Shown here one piece after another: positions 34,780 to 46,045 of a stretch of DNA of 64,000 nucleotides (the stretch's first letter is position 1; every line of letters begins with the position of its first letter). The translations under genes were made by a program, and so were the position numbers. The notes under the pieces are model-generated. The model was not told the DNA's origin. It saw only the letters and a program-made list of their open reading frames with translations, and made no database searches. This DNA comes from Icerya purchasi. Lineage: Eukaryota > Arthropoda > Insecta > Hemiptera > Monophlebidae. Location: the NCBI GenBank assembly GCA_039619475.1, contig CM077115.1, positions 553,310,826-553,374,825 on the forward strand, given 5' to 3'.

Positions 34780-35575
34780 ATTTTTCATTCGCAATCTTTC
34801 CTTTCACTACTCTATCCACGTTGATCTGCTGTGGGTTGTTGGTCATAGAGATAGAGAGGGTAACGAAAAGGCGGATGCTTTAGCTCAGATTGCTGCTCGT
34901 TCCCGCTTTTATTTTAAGAAATTCCAAGTACTAACCTATTATCCTTAAGTAAGAAATTTCACTTTAAATTCTGGTCGGATATGTACCCTTCTTCCTTCAC
35001 CAATAATCGTTCCTTCTATCTCCCAATTCAACTTAACCTATGGAAAGATATTTATTTTTCCCTTTTCTCCAATCCGAATTCCTTTTATCTTTCCGTCCAG
35101 CCTTTACCTTCCCTGACCAGTTGATTTGACAAGTTTGCTTCTCTTTTTAGTCCCCTGATCACTGCCGTATGTCGTGTTCGTTTCGGCCATACCTTTCTCC
35201 CTTCGTCGTCACTTTTTCGTTTTTCCCTCGTTTCTTCTCCACGGTGTTCTCTTCACCCGAAAGATTTCTTTTTTCCGTGTGATGTCAATCATGTCTTCTT
35301 CGAATGTTCCTCTCTCTCTTTCTTCAGAACGTTCTCTCTTCTATTCCCAGCTTTTGGATCTTGGTCTTCCTACTCCATATAATGGCTCTTATGTTCTTTC
35401 TCTTTTCCTTCGTTGTCAGTTGTTCCGGTTCTAGCTTCTTTCACTTATTCTATCTCGCACCAGATTAAAATCTGATATATGTTATGCTCCTTTGGAGCTA
35501 TTACTTGGATTCTTTGGTTGATTGGGCTGTTACTCTTCGTTAGCGTACCCAAAAAATGAAAAAAAAAAATCTAAC
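34780..35575 (+). mobile_element. Family A LINE, 3' fragment with internal duplication
   Basis: The plus strand starts near VDLLWVVGHRDREGNEKADA (RNase H finger and last Asp). It continues with FWSDMYPSSFTNNRSFYLPI and directly LWKDIYFSLFSNPNSFYLSV, so this segment is present twice. Then come RVRFGHTFLPSS and DVNHVFFECSSLSSERSLFY. The UTR ends GCTGTTACTCTTCGTTAGCGTACCC before an A-rich tail near 35,551-35,571. One frame break lies near 34,945. Confidence 0.85.
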
Positions 35576-35589
35576 CTTCCTGCTAATCC

Positions 35590-36000
35590 TTAGTTTTCAG
35601 AATTTCTTCCTCTTCTACGTTCTGTTATTGTCCCTATTAATCGCCTACGCTTTAATCGCACTTTATTGTCCCGCTATCGTCTCTCTTTGGTTTCCTCTCC
35701 TTATTGTCCTCTTCACTCTAATGAAGTAGATGTCTGTAATGCTAATTGTAATTACATTTTTTTTTAAGTGTTCTGTTCTTTCTGCAGAACGTTCTTCCTA
35801 TTTACTAAAATTAAGATTTCCTGTTCCCTATTGTGTTCCCTGTATCCTGTCCTTTCCCTCTCAGTCTGTTATTCCTACCATTGGTTTGTTTATTTCAGCT
35901 ACTTCCGATCGAGTTAACTTGTAATTAGTTGACTCTTCTTTCCTGTAGTTTCTGGGTGAGATCCCTGGTTGACAAACCCAAAATCTATTTACATTTTAAA
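35590..36000 (+). mobile_element. Family A LINE, second 3' fragment in series
   Basis: It begins within the region homologous to RLRFGHSLLP (here NRLRFNRTLLSRYRL) and continues with CPLHSNEVDVCNANCNYIFF, the Cys/His segment with an inserted T-run. It ends with a UTR reading CCTGGTTGACAAACCC. It has the same orientation as the preceding copy and starts right after its A-tail. Confidence 0.75.
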
Positions 36001-38880
36001 AATTTATGAAAATTAAAATAATAGCAAAGAGCAGATTATCAAAGATTCCTAATAAAGAGGCCCTTTCGGTCACAACTGTGCTAAAAAAATAATAATAAAT
36101 AATGGAAACCATCGGCTAATACAGCTAGCCTAATTAAAGGAAGCATAGACACACAGGGATAAACGGAGTAGGTTAAGAAAAACCGCTGCTTTTTACCATG
36201 CAGTAGCTCCGTTAAAGGGTAGCATACGAAAAATGATAAGACAGTCGAATACAAAGAAAGTCATCTATTTAAGGAAATGGTGAAAAAAAAAAGAGAAAAG
36301 TTAAAAGTCGTGTGGCCAAACTGATATGGAAGATCAATATAAATGACTTAATTAAGTAATTAAGTTTGCAAAGAACCATTTCGCGGTCTTCGTAGTCGAG
36401 AAAAGAGAGAAAGTACAAAAAGAGACTTATCAGCGTAATTATGGATTTTCCTAAATTCAAATTTTTTTTACAAGGAAAGAAAAGCGGTAAATGAATAACA
36501 ATATTTTCTTTAAGCAGAAGAGCGAATAGACTAGAATGAATATTACACAATAAATCGGAGTGCGACCAGGTTAATTTTATTCCGATTAAATATTGAAAAA
36601 TCTGTATCGCATTTTAGGGTTGAGTTCAGATTATTATTTATTAGATGAGAGAAGCTGATGTGTTATGGAATCTTGAGGAACAGACTGAGAAAAAAGAGAC
36701 TTTTACCAACTGCCCTGTACGGAACCGTTAGAGAACTTCATCAAACGTCTTCTAGAAAATGCGAGAGGTAAACGGCATCAAGTTGAATGTTACTTTTTTT
36801 TTGTGGAGTCATAAAGTTCTGCGTTACGTAGGCAAACGGTTTGCGACTGTACACGCGCCAGAAAAGCTGGCTTTTTCTTAAAGAGAAAAATGAAATTGTA
36901 AATTTTAAAGATATTTCACGGGAAATAAATAATAATTAGCGCACGATTCTCGTTAGTGGTACTGTCTGTCGAAAAAAGTAGACGTCGGCGTTCGAAGAAT
37001 TAAACGCGATACGCTGTTATTATTTCTGAAATCACGCGCAGCACGAAAAGAACAGATCATTATGCTCGGTTACCTTTTATTGTTAATCCGTTTCGATGGC
37101 GGTAATTGTGCGCACTGTGAGACGGTAGAAGATTTGTGTGCTCGATAGTAAGTGCATCGCAAAAAGTTACACGGCTCTACGTTCAGCTATTAAATATGGG
37201 AACAGAATAGAAACAAAAATCACTCGTAAAACGAGTATTCGAGATAAAGATAATCACACTTTCTCCCATCGTACGCGAAGGAAAACTTTTACTTTTTTTC
37301 ACTGCTTATTACGCAGAGAAGGAGAGAGAGAGAGAGAACGAGCCGGCAAGGGTGAGATAGAGGTTGCTAGATAGTCTGGCGCGATCAGCATAGCCGCTAA
37401 TGATAACCTGTTATTCTCTTGCAACAGCCACTTGGGACAGATATGCACGGCGTCTATCAACGGGATCCGGTTAAAACCCGCATTTTCAGAGCTACTTTTT
37501 CCGCGGTCCGGAAATCAGCATCTCCCGAAGTCTCCCGTACACATCCTACCGATGATAGTAACAGTATGTGTGCGTGTGTCACCTGTCAACCGGTTAATGC
37601 GCGCGACCGCCATTCCCGGCGAGAAGCAGTAATGATCCCTCCGAGGAGTTCCAGCAGCTTCGCCGTGTACCATTTTACTTCTCTTCACCGGAGTAATTAT
37701 CGAAAGTGAAAATACCGCGCATACATACTTCGTCATCCACCCAGTCGCCGCTGAGACCAACTCTTTATTCACTCTTTCAGAGAAATCACTATAGGACCAG
37801 TTTTCCATCACTCTCTTTCTACATCTAGATTTTCGTCTCGAGCTTCCGCACTGGAGCGATGAAGATTATCACTGTTCCAAGTAATGAGAACACGTATAGT
37901 AATAATATCGCGGCTCTAAACGATTTTTCTATACGTGCGCCCCACGCCCCCATCATCATTTAATAATCTGAAAAATACATAAAAATTTCTTTTCAAACTC
38001 GAGTGAATACTAATATTACGGACAAGAGATTTCAAGGATGTAATGGAAAAAAGGAGAACAAAAACAAAAACCAATTGAACTTTGTGTAATTTTTCTTAGA
38101 AATCTAAATGGGAAATTAAAATGTTATGACGCATGCGAAACAATTAAAATTGCAATATACCGTCATAATAACCGAAAGAAACAGATTGGGGGGGGGGAGT
38201 TGAAATCAAATTTTATGAAGTTGGGCAATATTAGAAAAGTGTAAAAGTCCCCCTCCGCGAAATTACAAAATTAGTTTTCCGCCGCGATTACAACCTTCGA
38301 TGATTTTTATTTATTTATTTTCGAGTGTACCCCCGATAATGTTATTTCTAGAAATAGGCTAGACACCTTTCCTGTTGTTTATTTTTTCTTTCGTTATTTT
38401 TGTTTATTGATTTTTATCGGAGCATTTATCATTTTTGTCAGAAAGCGACAGAGAATTTTAAGCGACGACGAAGTAGGACTCTCTCTATTCGATATATGAG
38501 CGTAAAAATTTATCGATTGATACGCTAAACCGGTAATAATTTCCGCCCCATCACAATTAGAAATTACCGGGACATATTGAGTACAAGCACGTCTTTTACC
38601 GTAAGCTACTTACACGCACACGAACCACACACGGTGAAGGAATTTTCTTTACGTTGTCGAAGTTGTCTGTGCATTGGTTCCTTTTTTAAATTTACGAAAT
38701 AGATCGTTTCTTTTTTGTTAAGAAGCGTATATTTTAAGAGAACATTTTCTGAAATTGGCGTTTTTCAAATTTCTGAAATATCTTCGGCATAGCGGTAATT
38801 TATAGTTTTACCCTCCAGGTATTTATAGCTCGTAAAAATACCGCAATACAGGATTGACTTTCTCAAAATTATAATTTTTT
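36001..38880. other. Unassigned stretch with a CpG-rich patch
   Basis: About 36,950-37,900 is richer in CpG and GC than anything around it. It has overlapping open frames on both strands (37419-37709 plus, 37515-37811 minus) and a pyrimidine-AG acceptor-like string before 37,426. None encodes a recognised domain. It could be a host promoter or exon. A G10 tract lies at 38188-38197. Confidence 0.35.
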
Positions 38881-38884
38881 TTCT

Positions 38885-40885
38885 ACCTACAAATGATTAT
38901 TCAGAACAACTTCGCAAAACACAAACACACCCGAGCAGTCTTTTTTGATATTACGAAAAAGCCTTTAATCGGATCTGGAGAGAAAAAAAAAAAAACAATC
39001 TTAACTCTGCACAAATGAGGCTTCCGAGGCCACATAATGTAATCTATAGAAAAAATTTCTTATCTGAGCGTACCTTCCGAGTAGAAATCGGTCGAACTGT
39101 ATCCGCATCAAAACAGCTTCAAAACGGAGAGTTCCACAAGTTCCTGTGCTAAGTACAACATTATTCATTATCGCAAATAAATGACTTAATTACATCCATA
39201 TTCCTGCGTCTATATCTTAGCACTGTTCGCAGACGACTTCACAATTTGTATCGGTTGTAAAGATGGTACTACTCGGGGAGATTCCAAAAAAAAAAAAACA
39301 ATCAATAAAGCGCGCATGCGTGGACAGCACGGAACGGTCTAGAATTTTCTGTATCAAAGACAAAATGTATATGTGTTTACTCCTGAAAATTAAGAAGCTG
39401 CGGTAATAACCGTTATACTAAATGACATACCAAGCCCGCAGACTCAACCCGTCAAATATCTTCTCGGGCCTTAACATTAGGCGACACACTTCCTGGAAAC
39501 ACTCTACATAAACGAATTAAAACAATCGTGTGTCTGAAAAAATTGAATTTAATAAAAGAAACTATCTGACTGAATCCGATAGAGCTGTTTTACTAAAACT
39601 CTATCGAACGATGATACGTCTCCCTGTTTAGATTATAATGCTCTGATTTATGGAACGGTAAAATCATCGATTCTGCGTACTCTAGATCCCATTTATTATT
39701 CAGCCATTCGACTAGCAGCAATTGGAGCTTTTCGCACTAGCCCAATAATCGGGACATAAATGCAAAACTAACGAGCGGTCGCTAAAATTGCGGGGAGAAT
39801 ACTCAATGATGAAATTCGACGACACATATCTCAACGGGAGAAACCATACACCAAAAATATAGAAAAAAACAAATGCATCACGCCGTCTTTCCCACTCAAC
39901 GGGATTATTTCAGTCTCAAATTGCAAATTGAACATCAACACCATTCCGAACAAATTGATCATCGCATAATATCGTCGATACCGCCGAACATCACAACAAA
40001 CTTAAAAACTGACGTATCCATTGGCACTAAAAATATGGTGTCAAAGCAAAGAGCTTATGATAGATTAATGACCTCACTCGACTGAAATGAAAAATTTTAT
40101 GCCGACGCATCAAGAACAGCCGAAGGTGCTGGCTGTTCCGTTATAAATCGAGATACCACCGTAAGATACGTTTTACCAGTAGTCAAATTCTCGGTGTTAC
40201 CAGCTGAACTAACAGCAATAAACCTGGCTATTAATTTGGCCTTATGCTTACAGAAAATAGTTTGTCTTTACCGACGCACTTTGCGCTATTCAAAGCATCA
40301 ATCTTGACCACACGAAAGCTAACCACCCGATAGTCCAGGATATTCTGTCATCTAACTAACATATTGCAAGAAACCATCGTATGCTGGATCACATCACATT
40401 CTAACGTAAAGGAAAACGCGGAGCTGACATGGCCGCGGAAGAAGCAACAAAGATGTTTCCAGTACCAGAAATTCCAATCCCGATACAAGACCAAATACGC
40501 AACATCAAAAATCTATTTCACGATGATCCATAGGACTTACACTGGAAGCGCATTGCCACTGCCAGCAAACTCCGAAACGTCAAATCAAACACAACTCCAT
40601 GGAAAACAACTATGTCTACGCGGCGCGATGAGGTTGTAATAAATCGACTTAGAATTGGATACACCGCATTAACATATAAGAACCTCTAACAGTTGAACAC
40701 ATACTACCGGAAATCCTAACCACAACATTTTAATATACACGGAACTTTCTGAGATAACCCAGAGGAACTTAAAAAGATTATCCAGTTTTTGAAAACAACA
40801 AATATATGTATATCCGCTCATTTAATTAAATAGCCTCGGTTCCTCTGATCTAAGTTGTAGCATATGACATCTAAAAAAAAATATA
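38885..40885 (+). mobile_element. Family C LINE, decayed RT and RNase H copy
   Basis: A plus-strand non-LTR element with heavily broken frames. In order: FFDI and EKAFNRIWR (motif A, about 38,940-38,975), FLSERTFRVEIG (about 39,055-39,090), GVPQ with VLSTTLF (motif B, about 39,130-39,170), FADDF (39226-39240), LDPIYYSAIRLAAIGAFRTS (about 39,690-39,745), YADASRTAEGAG (first RNase H Asp, about 40,098), PAELTAINLA (Glu, about 40,200) and VEHILPE near 40,690. The 3' end has an A-rich tail at about 40,873-40,881. Internal A-runs at 38,980 and 39,287 may be slippage. The 5' end is estimated. Confidence 0.75.
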
Positions 40886-41008
40886 ATGAATAAAAAATAA
40901 TTTTTACCATTCTATAGAAATGTTACACCTGGAAGCGGTGTGTGGTGTGGTAAAAATATTTTGAGATTAAATTTCTCATTTAATTTCAAAAATTAATTAA
41001 ATTAAATA

Positions 41009-41038
41009 TTGCAAGTACAAATTAGTTCGGGCCGTTTT
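41009..41038. repeat. Mariner left terminal inverted repeat
   Basis: Begins TTGCAAGTACAAATTAGTTC and pairs with the right repeat at 42247-42276 with about four mismatches. Preceded by TA. Confidence 0.93.
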
Positions 41039-41083
41039 TTGGTGAAAAATCCATTTATTTTAGAACAAAATGAAATGAACAAA

Positions 41084-42097
41084 TTAATCGAAGTATCTCA
41101 GGTAATTTTTGAATTCCATCTCGAAGAAATATATCATCTTTTGAGACGATCCAAGTTAGGAGCCAATTTTCGATTTCCGCGAAAGAAGTGAACCCCGCTT
41201 ACCTGCTAAATCGTGCTGTATCTGTCGGAACAACCAGTAATCAGAAAGAGCAATGTCCGGCGAATACGGCGGGTGCGGTAAAATATCCCACTTGACCGTT
41301 TCCACATATTTGTTTACGACTTTTGCGACATGAGGCCAAGCGTTGTCATGCATAAGAATAACTTTGTCATGTCTTTGCTCGTATTTTGGGCCATTTTTTT
41401 CTCGTAATGCACGGCTCAAACGAATCAATTGTAGCCTATACCGATCGCCCGTAATAGAATCGCCAGGTTGTAGCACCTCCTAGTGTACCACACCCTTTTA
41501 GTCTCATCAAATACATGACCTTCAAACTATGAATGTTCGGTTTTGGTGTTGATGTTGAGGTCGATTGCAATGATTGACCGGGCATAGCGTAATATTTTTT
41601 CTTCTTGAAGCTGTCTCGTAGAATATCCATTTCTCATCCACAGTCACAATGCGATGTAAAAACCCTTTTCTTCGTTGCCATTGAATTAGCTGTTCAAACA
41701 CGTGAAAAATCTCCTTTCAACGTCTCTCGGTTTCAGTTCATGAGGCACTCAATTGCTTTGCTTTCGAATCATTCCCATGGATTGTAATCATACCGAAAAC
41801 TGCTTGTTGGGTAACTACCAATAATTCTGCAAGCTTTTGACTGGGATCTTCATCGAGTTCCAATTCTTTGTCTTCAAATTTTTTTGGCTGTCCAGAGCGA
41901 GGCTTGTCTCCAACGCTGAAATCACCATTCTTAAAACTTCGAAACCATTCCTTACAGGATTTATTAGTTTAAAGCATTGTCACCATCAACTTCCACAAGC
42001 ATTCGATGCGCTTCAGTTGCACTTTTCTTCCGATTAAAGAAGAAAAAAGTCCAAAAACCTCCCGCAAATGCTGCTTAGTTAACAGAAAATTTGACAT
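41084..42097 (-). pseudogene. Mariner transposase, frameshifted
   Basis: It starts at MSNFLLTKQHLREV (ATG at 42097-42095), typical of mariner transposase, and ends at TAA (41084-41086), giving about 338 codons against the usual about 345. The first catalytic Asp is visible in HRIVTVDEKWIF (about 41,620-41,660). The second is in HDNAWPH, and the third, exactly 34 residues later, in ALSDYWLF (the D34D signature). Stops and frame changes lie near 41,990, 41,740 and 41,450. The Asp triad remains readable but the protein cannot be made as one chain. Confidence 0.9.
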
Positions 42098-42246
42098 ATT
42101 CAACGCAGTAGTAAAATACAAGGTTTCCGTACGAAACTGAACGCGATATAAACTATCCACATTATTGACAGGTGTCTAAGCTTTCTAAAGCACCATCGAA
42201 ATCAGCTGTCACTTCGTAACATCCGTAACAGCCAGCCCCATTTTTT

Positions 42247-42276
42247 AAAACGGACCGAGTTAATTTGTACTCGCAA
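42247..42276. repeat. Mariner right terminal inverted repeat
   Basis: Its complement begins TTGCGAGTACAAATTAACTC. It is followed by TA. Confidence 0.93.
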
Positions 42277-42278
42277 TA

Positions 42279-42986
42279 GATAAAATTATTTACCAACTAC
42301 AGTCTCTAGTTTCGAATTTCGAAATCGATAACTAGAGCAATAATGATTTAATCATAGCTATGATTATGAATTTAAAAATATGAAACCAGTCGGCAATTTA
42401 TAATTCGCTTAATATATCAGTGTGTGTGCATATTTGCCTTTTTAATTTAGAGCTTATTGAATAACGCAAAATTGTGTATCAACGAAGATTATAGTCTGAA
42501 AAATATCGTGCCTCTGGCAATTGCTTAAGCGCTAATTTATCCGGAATAAAATTAGTCATGTATTTAACACTGATTACTCGTAAACTTTACAATAACACAT
42601 GCATATATATCAGGCTCATTTATTTGCTTTCGACACTATTCCAAGAGCACTGTTGTTCTTTTAAGAGCCGATAATGACTAATGTTCCAACGTGGCCTTAT
42701 AGGTTTTGTGTGCATGCATCTAATCGGCAGATCGATTCAGTACAGAGGAATAACGGGTAGAATGGTATGCCAAAATCTAGAAGCATGCCCCTTTCGCAGA
42801 ATGGTGTGAGCGCAAACATTTGATTATTGACAATAAGACCGAAAATATGTTGTCATAAAACTTCACATCGAGAATTGAAATTTTAATGGTTCGAAAATGT
42901 TAATAGATAAGCTGTGTAGGATACCCCCCATTTTAAAACGAAAATTAAGAAAGCGCTAATCAAACAAGAAGTAATTAAAGAAAATC
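42279..42986. other. Unassigned stretch
   Basis: AT-rich sequence between the mariner and the next LINE. Nothing was recognised. Confidence 0.4.
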
Positions 42987-43023
42987 AACAATAATGCGTA
43001 AACCACGTCTTGGCACTCATCAT

Positions 43024-43566
43024 GGGGCTACAATCGAAGGGATATAAGCTAGTAGTGTTGTGGGTCCCAAGTCACGCGGGAATCCCAGAAATGAAAGGGT
43101 TAACACAGCAGCTCAATCAACCATTACAGCTCCCAGTCCGCAAAGCATACTTGGGCCCCCTCAAATATCAGAAGCTGTAAAAATACAAATAATGGAACAG
43201 TGGAAACAAGAACACATCTCCACCCCATCCCACCACCAGAATATAAAGAAATCCGTAGAGCCATGGTGGCCCCCCCAGGGGACCTTACGAGTTTATCACC
43301 GCGCGCTCAACCGTTTACGCCTGGGCCACACGCGACTATCCCACGACTACCTGTTGGAAGGCGCTCACCCTCCAACCACGTGTCCTTTCTGTCGCGCACA
43401 AGAGCCACCGGCGGTTGAGCACATTCTCATAAACTGCCCTGCATTCCAATCCTCCAGAACGAGACACGGATTTGATAACCTCAGCCATGTTCTCTCAAAC
43501 TCAGAAGCGAACCAAAGTGCAGTCTTCCAGTTCGTCAGGGACAATGGATTAGGGGCATTCCTGTAA
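43024..43566 (+). pseudogene. RNase H end and CCHC-type domain, family D relative
   Basis: The first segment reads YKLVVLWVPSHAGIP, the RNase H finger. One frameshift near 43,085 leads to NERVNTAAQ, where the 6.5 kb copy has NERVDLAAK, so the last catalytic Asp is Asn here. Next come PWWPPQG, NRLRLGHTRLSHDYLLEG and CPFCRAQEPPAVEHILINC (CX2CX9HX4C), ending in FVRDNGLGAFL. The frame is then open to the stop at 43,566. RT is absent through truncation. Confidence 0.88.
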
Positions 43567-43578
43567 CCGGAGACTCTT

Positions 43579-43611
43579 GGGCCGTAATAGTCTAGATATT
43601 ATACACGGCCC
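43579..43611 (+). promoter_or_regulatory. 3' UTR hairpin of the family D relative
   Basis: GGGCCGT and ACGGCCC form a perfect 7-bp stem around AATAG...ATAC, 12 bases after the stop codon. Same position and loop as at 6058-6093, but with a changed, still complementary stem. Confidence 0.68.
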
Positions 43612-43674
43612 GGGGTCTAACCACGGTTTGAAAATTTTAATAAAAAAAAAAAAAAAACAAAACAATAATGCGTA

Positions 43675-44281
43675 GCTTAGCTCTGCCAAACGATAAATGC
43701 TAAAAAGCCGAAATCATTGAAAGGAAAAAGTGTAGACATGGCAACAAACAAGAAAGTCTCTTGGAGGGCACATTGGGAAACTCCGAAAAAAAATTCAATA
43801 CACGTAACATAATAACGCGCATAATTCAGCAGCGTACCAAGAAGAAAATTGAACCGAATGACTTACATGAAAACTGGAAAATGAAAAAAAACGAGAATTT
43901 TAAATGAAAATTATCCAATCAAAAAGAGCGGCTTTTATTAAAACTCTTAATAATAAGCGAAATTCCTTATTTGGGAAGCAGGAGCTCTATGATCATTTTC
44001 TAATATCAAGGAATAATAACAATATTAGGCGATGCAGTAAAAAAAAAATAACATAAGAAAACTGGAATTAAAATTCAGAAGAGACTATTATTAGATGTCT
44101 TAAAAATCGTGAGATTTTTATTCCCATTTGTCGAGAAATAATATCTTTTCCTCCTTCGTACATTATTCCTTCTGTCGGTTTCTCGTATGTTTGATTCTAA
44201 TTGTTCTAATTTCTGAGTCGGGCCCGAAATCCTCTAAAAAAAAAAAAAACAACAACAAATAAATAAAAAAATTACGAAGGG
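43675..44281. other. Mostly unassigned; possible short family A tail
   Basis: About 44,140-44,250 on the plus strand is pyrimidine-rich and ends TCTGAGTCGGGCCCGAAATC followed by A14, reminiscent of a family A 3' end. The match is too weak for a separate call. Confidence 0.3.
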
Positions 44282-44720
44282 TTTTTTGGGCTCGCTACAA
44301 ACAGTGATTAACCCATGTTCGATAACAAAAAACTAGATTATTTATTTAAATTCTTGTGCGGTCCAATGAAGTAACCAAAAGGAGAAACAACAAAAAGCGA
44401 TGAAAATGAAAGAACCGATGCGGCACAATAAGAAGTAGGAATATTAAATTTAAGAAGTTGGGAATAAAGAATGGAACACTCAGATGACCGAGCGGAACAT
44501 TCGAAAAGGATGTGGTCAGAATTACATTCTTGATTATCACTAGGAGAATGCAGAGTCTGACCAAAATTTAAAATGGCATTTCTTAGATATTGACAGTGTA
44601 TTTGTCAATAGAGCTCATTATTAGCTGCATCACGAGACAGAAGGGTGTATATGGAAATAATAAATACCATTTCAAAGATATAAAAATTTAAAAAATTCAT
44701 TACAAGCATGCGACGAAATA
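44282..44720 (-). mobile_element. Family A LINE, 3' fragment
   Basis: The minus strand reads CNSDHILFECSARSSECSIL, then YSQLLKFNIPTSYCAASVLS and LSFSSLFVVSPFGYFIG. This corresponds to NHILFECTYIASERSSLYSF and the residues that follow at 18.4-18.6 kb. The tail has GTAGCGAGCCC just before a short A-run (T6 on the plus strand, 44282-44287). The 5' limit is uncertain. Confidence 0.7.
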
Positions 44721-45179
44721 TGATTAACAAAAGCGTGGTCAAAAGAAATCGAAAAACATATAATATAAATTGATAAATAAATAAATAAATAAATATATAT
44801 ATATATATATCTTGTTTCTCTTTTGCTTTATCCGGTTTTTCTTGGTGACCAGTTTGTTATATAATTTCATGTTCCATGCCATGTCTGCTGGTCACCTCGT
44901 TTATACCTGTCCAGCTTTTTACACTATTAAGCAATAGCATTTTCATCTTACCACGTTATTGTTTTTCTTATATTTTTCATGCAGTATTAGTTGAAGTATT
45001 TCATATTTGTCTTTTCCGATAATGTTTAACTTAGTATATTTATGTGTACATGTATACGTTTATACAATACCCCCACCCCAAAAAAAACAACACATAACAA
45101 ACAATGAAACGTAAAAACTACGGCGAATAAGAGCAAATACTACTCAACATGTAACAGAAAACGTTTGAGAATTTAACTT
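44721..45179. other. Unassigned stretch with microsatellite
   Basis: AAAT units run into (AT)n at about 44,775-44,811. The rest is AT-rich without coding signals. Confidence 0.5.
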
Positions 45180-46045
45180 ATCGCCGATCGTGCGCTTCAT
45201 GAGCTACTCTAAAACCTTTGATAATGTCGTCCGTGACAAGCAACGGGACCCTAAACGTAGCCGGTTAATAATCCGTCTATTTAATGGCAAACAACAAGGA
45301 TGAAATTACATTATTTTTACGCAGAGATTGAAATCAAAAACGGTGTCTTAAAATTATACTACCAAATTGGAAACGGAGTGACTCGAGATCAATTATGTAT
45401 AGAAGGAAAATGATGAAATGTCACCAAAGATGTACTACTACTATTACAGGTTACTCGAATATAATATCAAGAATATAAGGTTACCAACTAGGCCAAAAAC
45501 TACTCGAATAACAAGAAATCAATATATATTACACAAATATATCCTAGAGGGGCAAATCTACGAATTGATAACATACGATGATATTCGGTTTTAATTAAAT
45601 TAATGAGAATAATCGCCAATCATATTACAAACGAAAATAGCATATTAGCGTGTGGAAAAAGGAAGTGGTGAAATGGCTGAAGGAATAGTGCAAAGAATAA
45701 AAAACAAACTGCATCCGAATTCCTCACTCCTAGACAGTTTTCAATCATGTACTTACGGATATAACATGTATTCTATGTTGTTGATTGTGTGTCTCCCCTC
45801 TTATGTATATATGACTTTTAGAGTGAATGCAGGTATATGTATGGTTTTTCTTTTTTCTTTTCACCTATATATAAGTTATATATATATATTTACTAAGACA
45901 TATATTAATTAAGGTATATATAATTTCGATGTTATATTATAAGTATGTATAAAATAAACGATAATAATAGTGTCGGGCACTCACACAACGGGCATACTTG
46001 CCCAATGAGACCAACAAACTTATTTTAAAATTTAAAAAAAACAAA
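45180..46045 (+). mobile_element. Family B LINE, 3' half, heavily decayed
   Basis: The plus strand contains YSKTFDNVVRDK (RT motif A, about 45,200-45,240). The C-terminal segment follows with NDEMSPKMYYYYYRLLEY and IRLPTRPKTTRITRNQYILH (about 45,410-45,530), then VWKKEVVKWLKE (about 45,650-45,690), the equivalent of IWKDEIKIWLIA. The UTR ends with AATAAACGATAATAATAGTG, a CCC/GGGC-containing segment (CAACGGGCATACTTGCCC) and an A-rich tail at 46,020-46,045. The palm between motif A and the C-terminus is mostly lost. Confidence 0.72.

Larger units (their letters stand above)
41009..42276 (-). mobile_element. Mariner transposon, complete ends, inactive
   Basis: The element is 1268 bp, the usual mariner size, bounded by imperfect 30-bp inverted repeats (41009-41038 and 42247-42276). 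Each outer end reads TTGC.AGTACAAATTA. It is flanked by the TA target duplication at 41007-41008 and 42277-42278. The single transposase frame (42097 to 41084) is broken by several shifts. Mariner moves by cut-and-paste through a DDD transposase binding the termini. This copy could be moved in trans if a related enzyme exists, but cannot make its own. Confidence 0.95.
42987..43674 (+). mobile_element. Family D-related LINE with 14-bp target-site duplication
   Basis: A 660-bp 5'-truncated element (43001-43660) lies between two identical copies of AACAATAATGCGTA (42987-43000 and 43661-43674). It encodes the end of RNase H and the C-terminal knuckle, then a 3' UTR with a hairpin and an A15 tail. 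This is the clearest target-primed insertion in the window. The perfect duplication and few coding lesions suggest it is relatively young. The higher GC content of the element contrasts with the flanks. Confidence 0.93.

Noticed and set aside
37419..37811. Overlapping open frames of 66-98 codons on both strands as host genes
   Set aside because: Open frames on both strands in a CpG-rich patch are expected from fewer stop codons. No domain is recognisable.
44140..44250. Plus-strand tail-like sequence ending in A14
   Set aside because: Resembles a family A 3' end but lacks the coding C-terminus and the conserved terminal motif. Too weak to call.
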